Positions 61,276-64,000 of a DNA stretch of 64,000 bases are shown in pieces; position 1 is the stretch's first letter, and every line of letters begins with the position of its first letter. The stretch spans positions 53,290 to 117,289 of the forward strand of contig JAFWYP010000035.1 in the NCBI GenBank assembly GCA_017517665.1, in the 5' to 3' direction. A program made the position numbers and the translations under genes. A model generated the notes under the pieces. It did no database searches. It worked only from the letters and a program-made list of their open reading frames with translations, and was not told the origin of the DNA. Origin of the DNA: Clostridia bacterium (GTDB taxonomy: Bacteria; Bacillota; Clostridia; Oscillospirales; Acutalibacteraceae).

Positions 61276-62193
61276 TTATTTCTGATAAATTTTTACATAA
61301 TCAACTATGAACTCAGTTTTGTATGTTTCCTTATCAAGACTCTCGAGCTTATTTTCATCGGGGATTTCAAGAGATACTATAACATCTTCAAAAACATCGG
61401 AAACTCCGTTGCCGAAGGATGAACGGCGCGTTTCAATACCGTTGATATAGAAGATATATTCTTCATCGTTCCATTCAAGACCGTAGGTGTTAAATTTGTT
61501 ATAGATATCATCACCGTAGAATGCACCGAGTCTTTCGGACTGGAAACCTTCCTGAACACCGTCAACACCGGCGCAGTGAATCGTCTGAATAACCGCATTA
61601 CTGTCTTTGCTGTCCGAGGTATCAAGCGACTCCATAATGTCGATTTCCGCACCGCCGACACCGCCTTTTGAAACGGAAGCGGTATAGGGTGCATCCGCCT
61701 GAATCCAGAAAGCAGACCAGAAGCCGGGGTCTTCGTTAACGATACAGGAAATTTCAAAATAACCTTTGCGGTAACGCTCTTTTAGCTTTATCATGCCCGT
61801 ATACCAGCCTTCGCCGTATGTACCGTCGGTAAGATATTCGCCTGTTATGGTCATCTTTCCGTCTTTTACGGAAACCTGACTTTCGGCATTGTATCCGCCT
61901 CTGCGGGAACCGCTTCCTCTGTATTCCCAGACATCGGTATTAAGGGCATCTCCGTCAAATTCATCTTCAAAAACAACCTTATAGCCTGTCAGGTCAAGCT
62001 CCTGACCTCTCGGAGTTGTGGGAGTATCAAAGATAACAAGACCCAAAAGCTCAAGAACAGCAAGAAAAGATGCAACTATCTTCTTCGGAGAAAAAGAAGT
62101 GAATATTTCCGACAGATAAACAGGTATCTGCTGAACACCCCACAGCTGTCTGGGAGCAAGCTTCAACACTTCGGTTAAAAAAGTTTCAAACAT
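61276..62193 (-). CDS. GH16-family beta-glucanase (second of a tandem pair)
   Basis: A 305-residue paralogue of the next gene with catalytic motif GAEIDIMES (Glu183, Asp185, Glu188), GYFEISC and WSAFWIQ. The ends KTEFIVDYVKIYQK and GWYTGMIK match its neighbour, so the pair arose by duplication. Its N-terminus is longer and unusual: an amphipathic stretch (1-40) before a hydrophobic segment, with no classic cleavage site. I chose ATG 62193; a GTG nine bases earlier sits in the GAGG site. It starts the GH16 operon (promoter 62225-62253). Confidence 0.9.
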   Translation of the reverse strand: MFETFLTEVLKLAPRQLWGVQQIPVYLSEIFTSFSPKKIVASFLAVLELLGLVIFDTPTTPRGQELDLTGYKVVFEDEFDGDALNTDVWEYRGSGSRRGGYNAESQVSVKDGKMTITGEYLTDGTYGEGWYTGMIKLKERYRKGYFEISCIVNEDPGFWSAFWIQADAPYTASVSKGGVGGAEIDIMESLDTSDSKDSNAVIQTIHCAGVDGVQEGFQSERLGAFYGDDIYNKFNTYGLEWNDEEYIFYINGIETRRSSFGNGVSDVFEDVIVSLEIPDENKLESLDKETYKTEFIVDYVKIYQK

Positions 62194-62224
62194 AAACCTC
62201 ACCTCAATACATTATTTTAATTAA

Positions 62225-62253
62225 ATTCTACCACCGAAATAAAATACTGTCAA
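62225..62253 (-). promoter_or_regulatory. promoter of the GH16 operon
   Basis: On the minus strand TTGACA (62253-62248), 17 bases, TAGAAT (62230-62225); TTGACA is exact consensus. Confidence 0.75.
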
Positions 62254-62255
62254 TC

Positions 62256-63329
62256 TTAACGAATCAGCTTCCATTTCTGCTGTCTGATTCTGCAGGGCAT
62301 ATCCTCGCCCTCGTTGTCATAAAAAACGGTGAGGAGTATTCCGCCGTCGAGCTCAATTGTTGTCGGATATCCGAGGTCATCCGTTGCAAGGTTTTCACAA
62401 ACAGGAATGTCCGTCTGCCATGTTTCACCGCCGTCAAGACTGACCATTGCCATAATTCCGTAAGGCTTTTTACGTCTGCCGTAGACAGAAACAAGTTCCC
62501 CCGAAGAAAGCATAATAAGATGAGGAGGCGCTCCGCCCGTTTTATCAAGGAGCATTTCGGGTTCAGACCAGGTTTTTCCGCCGTCATCGGAAATGCTTTG
62601 AAAAACGGTGAACAGCGTTTCGTCTCCTCCGTTAAAAAGCTCCGAATTTTCGCCTCTGATATGACAGATAAGTCTGCCGTCCGGAAGTTCAATCATGTGT
62701 GGTTCATTAAGAACAACGGTTTTATCCGATGAAGTTATTTTGCCCAGAAGCTCGGTTTCACCGCTTTCCGTATCAAGACAGTGAATCTCAACACCCCTGA
62801 AAATATCATCAAATCTTGTTCCCGCCCACAGAACACTTCCGTCTTTCAGCTGAACAGGTCCGTGGGGTGATGTAATCGGAGAACGGTGAATTTTTCCGAA
62901 AGTGATACCGCAGTCACGGCTGATACGGAAATTTGCGCCGAGATACTTTTCCTCATCTTCAGCGGTTACGGTATCAAGATAGCTCTGAACATATTTATTA
63001 TCCTTATTATATTCTCTCTGCATTTCTGCAGAATTATTAAAGGAAGCGAAGATAACTCCGCTTTCACCAAACGCGCAGATACCGGCATCCCTGTCATCAA
63101 GAGGGGTATCAATTACGGGCGCAGGCAAAGTATAGGTTTCGCCGCTGTCAAAGCTGTAAGAAATAACCGCCTTGCCGAAAGGACAAACATGTTCCAGTCT
63201 GAAACCCGATGCACCGACTGCGATTTTGCCGTCCTGCAAAAGTGCAACCGTAGGCCACGCAAAATAACCATGATGACTAAAGTTGTTGGAAATTATGGTC
63301 TTAACATCGCCGATTTTTTCGATTTTCAT
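62256..63329 (-). CDS. sialidase-fold (BNR/Asp-box) protein
   Basis: A 357-residue six-bladed beta-propeller of the sialidase superfamily. Asp-box-like turns are visible: SFDSGETYTL, SRDCGITFGK, SDDGGKTWSE and SLDGGETWQT. There is no signal peptide, so it would act inside the cell on imported glycans; whether it is a true exo-sialidase or another glycosidase of the same fold cannot be decided. It is monocistronic with its own promoter. Confidence 0.8.
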   Translation of the reverse strand: MKIEKIGDVKTIISNNFSHHGYFAWPTVALLQDGKIAVGASGFRLEHVCPFGKAVISYSFDSGETYTLPAPVIDTPLDDRDAGICAFGESGVIFASFNNSAEMQREYNKDNKYVQSYLDTVTAEDEEKYLGANFRISRDCGITFGKIHRSPITSPHGPVQLKDGSVLWAGTRFDDIFRGVEIHCLDTESGETELLGKITSSDKTVVLNEPHMIELPDGRLICHIRGENSELFNGGDETLFTVFQSISDDGGKTWSEPEMLLDKTGGAPPHLIMLSSGELVSVYGRRKKPYGIMAMVSLDGGETWQTDIPVCENLATDDLGYPTTIELDGGILLTVFYDNEGEDMPCRIRQQKWKLIR

Positions 63330-63354
63330 ATTTACTCACCCTTTGATTAATTAT

Positions 63355-63364
63355 TGTTTAAACA
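63355..63364. promoter_or_regulatory. palindrome TGTTTAAACA in the sialidase-fold leader
   Basis: A perfect 10-base palindrome about 33 bases downstream of the -10 box and 25 before the start codon; a candidate repressor site in AT-rich sequence, so chance is possible. Confidence 0.35.
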
Positions 63365-63396
63365 TTTGTTAATTAATCCGTTTTAGATATACAAAT

Positions 63397-63425
63397 ATTA
63401 TACATTCTGAAAGTAATCTTTTCAA
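63397..63425 (-). promoter_or_regulatory. promoter of the sialidase-fold gene
   Basis: On the minus strand TTGAAA (63425-63420), 17 bases, TATAAT (63402-63397). Confidence 0.75.
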
Positions 63426-63532
63426 TCACAAAGCCAAAAGTATATATAACACAAAAAAGACACCCGGCTATGGGCGGGGTTCGTAAAACAGTTTTCATTT
63501 TAAAAGTCTGAAAATTGAATGTTTTCAAGATT

Positions 63533-63554
63533 CGGCGTGACTTCGGTCACGCCG
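63533..63554 (+). terminator. hairpin over the end of the recombinase fragment
   Basis: CGGCGTGAC (63533-63541), TTCG loop, GTCACGCCG (63546-63554), then TTTTCTTTT on the plus strand. The stem includes the recombinase stop codon. It would stop rightward transcription; on the minus strand it lacks a T-run. Confidence 0.7.
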
Positions 63555-63798
63555 TTTTCTTTTGCATAAGTTCATTCAGCGGTATAAACCCGATGAAATC
63601 GTATTCGATTGAAATACTTTGTTTTCGTTTGCCGCTTGATTTGTCTGCAGCTGAAACATAAATCTTTTTGACAAGTTCCCTTAAAGCATACGGTGTAAGC
63701 GGAACTCCGTCAGCATACTTCGATGCAAGCTGAATGAACTGTTCTAAATTTTCTGTCTGTTGTTCCTGTACTTCGATATTTTCCTGTAATGTTACCAA
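63547..63798 (-). pseudogene. C-terminal fragment of a large serine recombinase (DUF4368 domain)
   Basis: About 83 codons with the DUF4368-type tail (FIQLASKYADGVPLTPYALR, ending KQSISIEYDFIGFIPLNEL) of large serine recombinases found in Clostridia conjugative elements. The catalytic domain is absent: upstream in frame there are only a few codons before a TGA (63811-63813). It is therefore a remnant, fused to relaxase-like sequence. Confidence 0.72.
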
Positions 63799-64000
63799 AC
63801 TTGTTTCAGATCAACTGCAAGATCTTTATTGTAGAAATATCTGCTCTTACCGCTGTGAGCTTCTTGTCGGGAGGTCAGGTAGTCGATAAGAATAGCTGCG
63901 ATTGTCGGTTCTTTTTCTTCTTTGAGTTCGGAAAGAATTTTCTTGATTTCTTCAATCCATTCTATCAATTCTGCAAGTGCTTTTCGTAAATGTTTTCTAA
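63792..64000 (-). pseudogene. relaxase/mobilisation-protein C-terminal fragment, cut by window edge
   Basis: A frame open to the window edge and ending at TAA (63792-63794), 68 codons visible. It reads LAELIEWIEEIKKILSELKE then PTIAAILIDYLTSRQEAHS and RYFYNKDLAVDLKQV, which resembles the region following the relaxase domain in MobA/MobL-type mobilisation proteins of gut Firmicutes. It abruptly gives way, one base out of frame, to the recombinase tail. The rest lies outside the window. Confidence 0.5.

Noticed and set aside
1-64000. CRISPR arrays, rRNA and tRNA genes
   Set aside because: No regularly spaced repeats, no 16S/23S/5S-like segments and no tRNA-like cloverleaf were seen in intergenic DNA; a covariance-model scan could still find a missed tRNA.

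Overview
The window looks like a chromosomal piece of a spore-forming, plant-polysaccharide-degrading member of the class Clostridia (Firmicutes), most likely a gut or rumen Oscillospirales/Ruminococcaceae-type bacterium. The main reasons are a complete eight-gene spoIIIA sporulation operon, the classic Firmicutes order spoIIIA-nusB-xseA-xseB-ispA-dxs-tlyA-nadK-argR-recN, consensus AGGAGG ribosome binding sites, TTGACA/TATAAT promoters, frequent TTG/GTG starts, rubrerythrin-based oxygen defence, and many glycoside hydrolases. Taxonomy is inference; there is no rRNA gene in the window and I saw no tRNA.

Layout. 1-1.2 kb: end of trmO and an IS200-type element. 1.2-10.4 kb (minus strand): a two-component system, a DUF5696-like lipoprotein, a TIM-barrel sugar isomerase, the rRNA methyltransferase RlmA, a GH27 alpha-galactosidase and a purple-acid-phosphatase-like enzyme, read from right to left. 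10.6-19.8 kb: mostly housekeeping and stress genes (NUDIX, TetR, MIF-like tautomerase, ComEA-like protein, asnS, GNAT, LytTR/DUF3021 pair, Fur-family regulator, rubrerythrin, M3 peptidase). 19.9-33.9 kb: a carbohydrate and aromatic-compound region with a heparinase II/III-like lyase, a five-gene operon (old yellow enzyme, SDR, fumarate-reductase-like flavoprotein, GH3 glucosidase, esterase), an MFS-LRR-isomerase operon and a secreted lipase. 33.9-39.4 kb: LexA-boxed Y-family DNA polymerase with YolD-like partner, an AI-2E family permease, a metallophosphoesterase and a WYL regulator. 39.4-57.2 kb: a long minus-strand run of core genes, from spoIIIAA down to tyrS and a HAD phosphatase, in which xseA carries an in-frame TAG. 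57.4-63.3 kb: a YfhO-like membrane protein, two tandem GH16 beta-glucanases and a sialidase-fold protein. 63.5-64 kb: the scar of a mobile element (serine recombinase tail abutting a relaxase-like tail).

How it works together. The degradative genes fall into several separate operons, each with its own promoter. The OYE/SDR/flavoprotein/GH3/esterase operon has the three redox families known from gut isoflavone reduction plus two enzymes able to release an aglycone, and is the best candidate for an undescribed pathway. Several regulatory sites are directly readable: a Fur-type box on its own gene's promoter, a LexA box before the translesion polymerase, a palindrome on the MFS promoter, and an inverted repeat that masks the transposase ribosome binding site.
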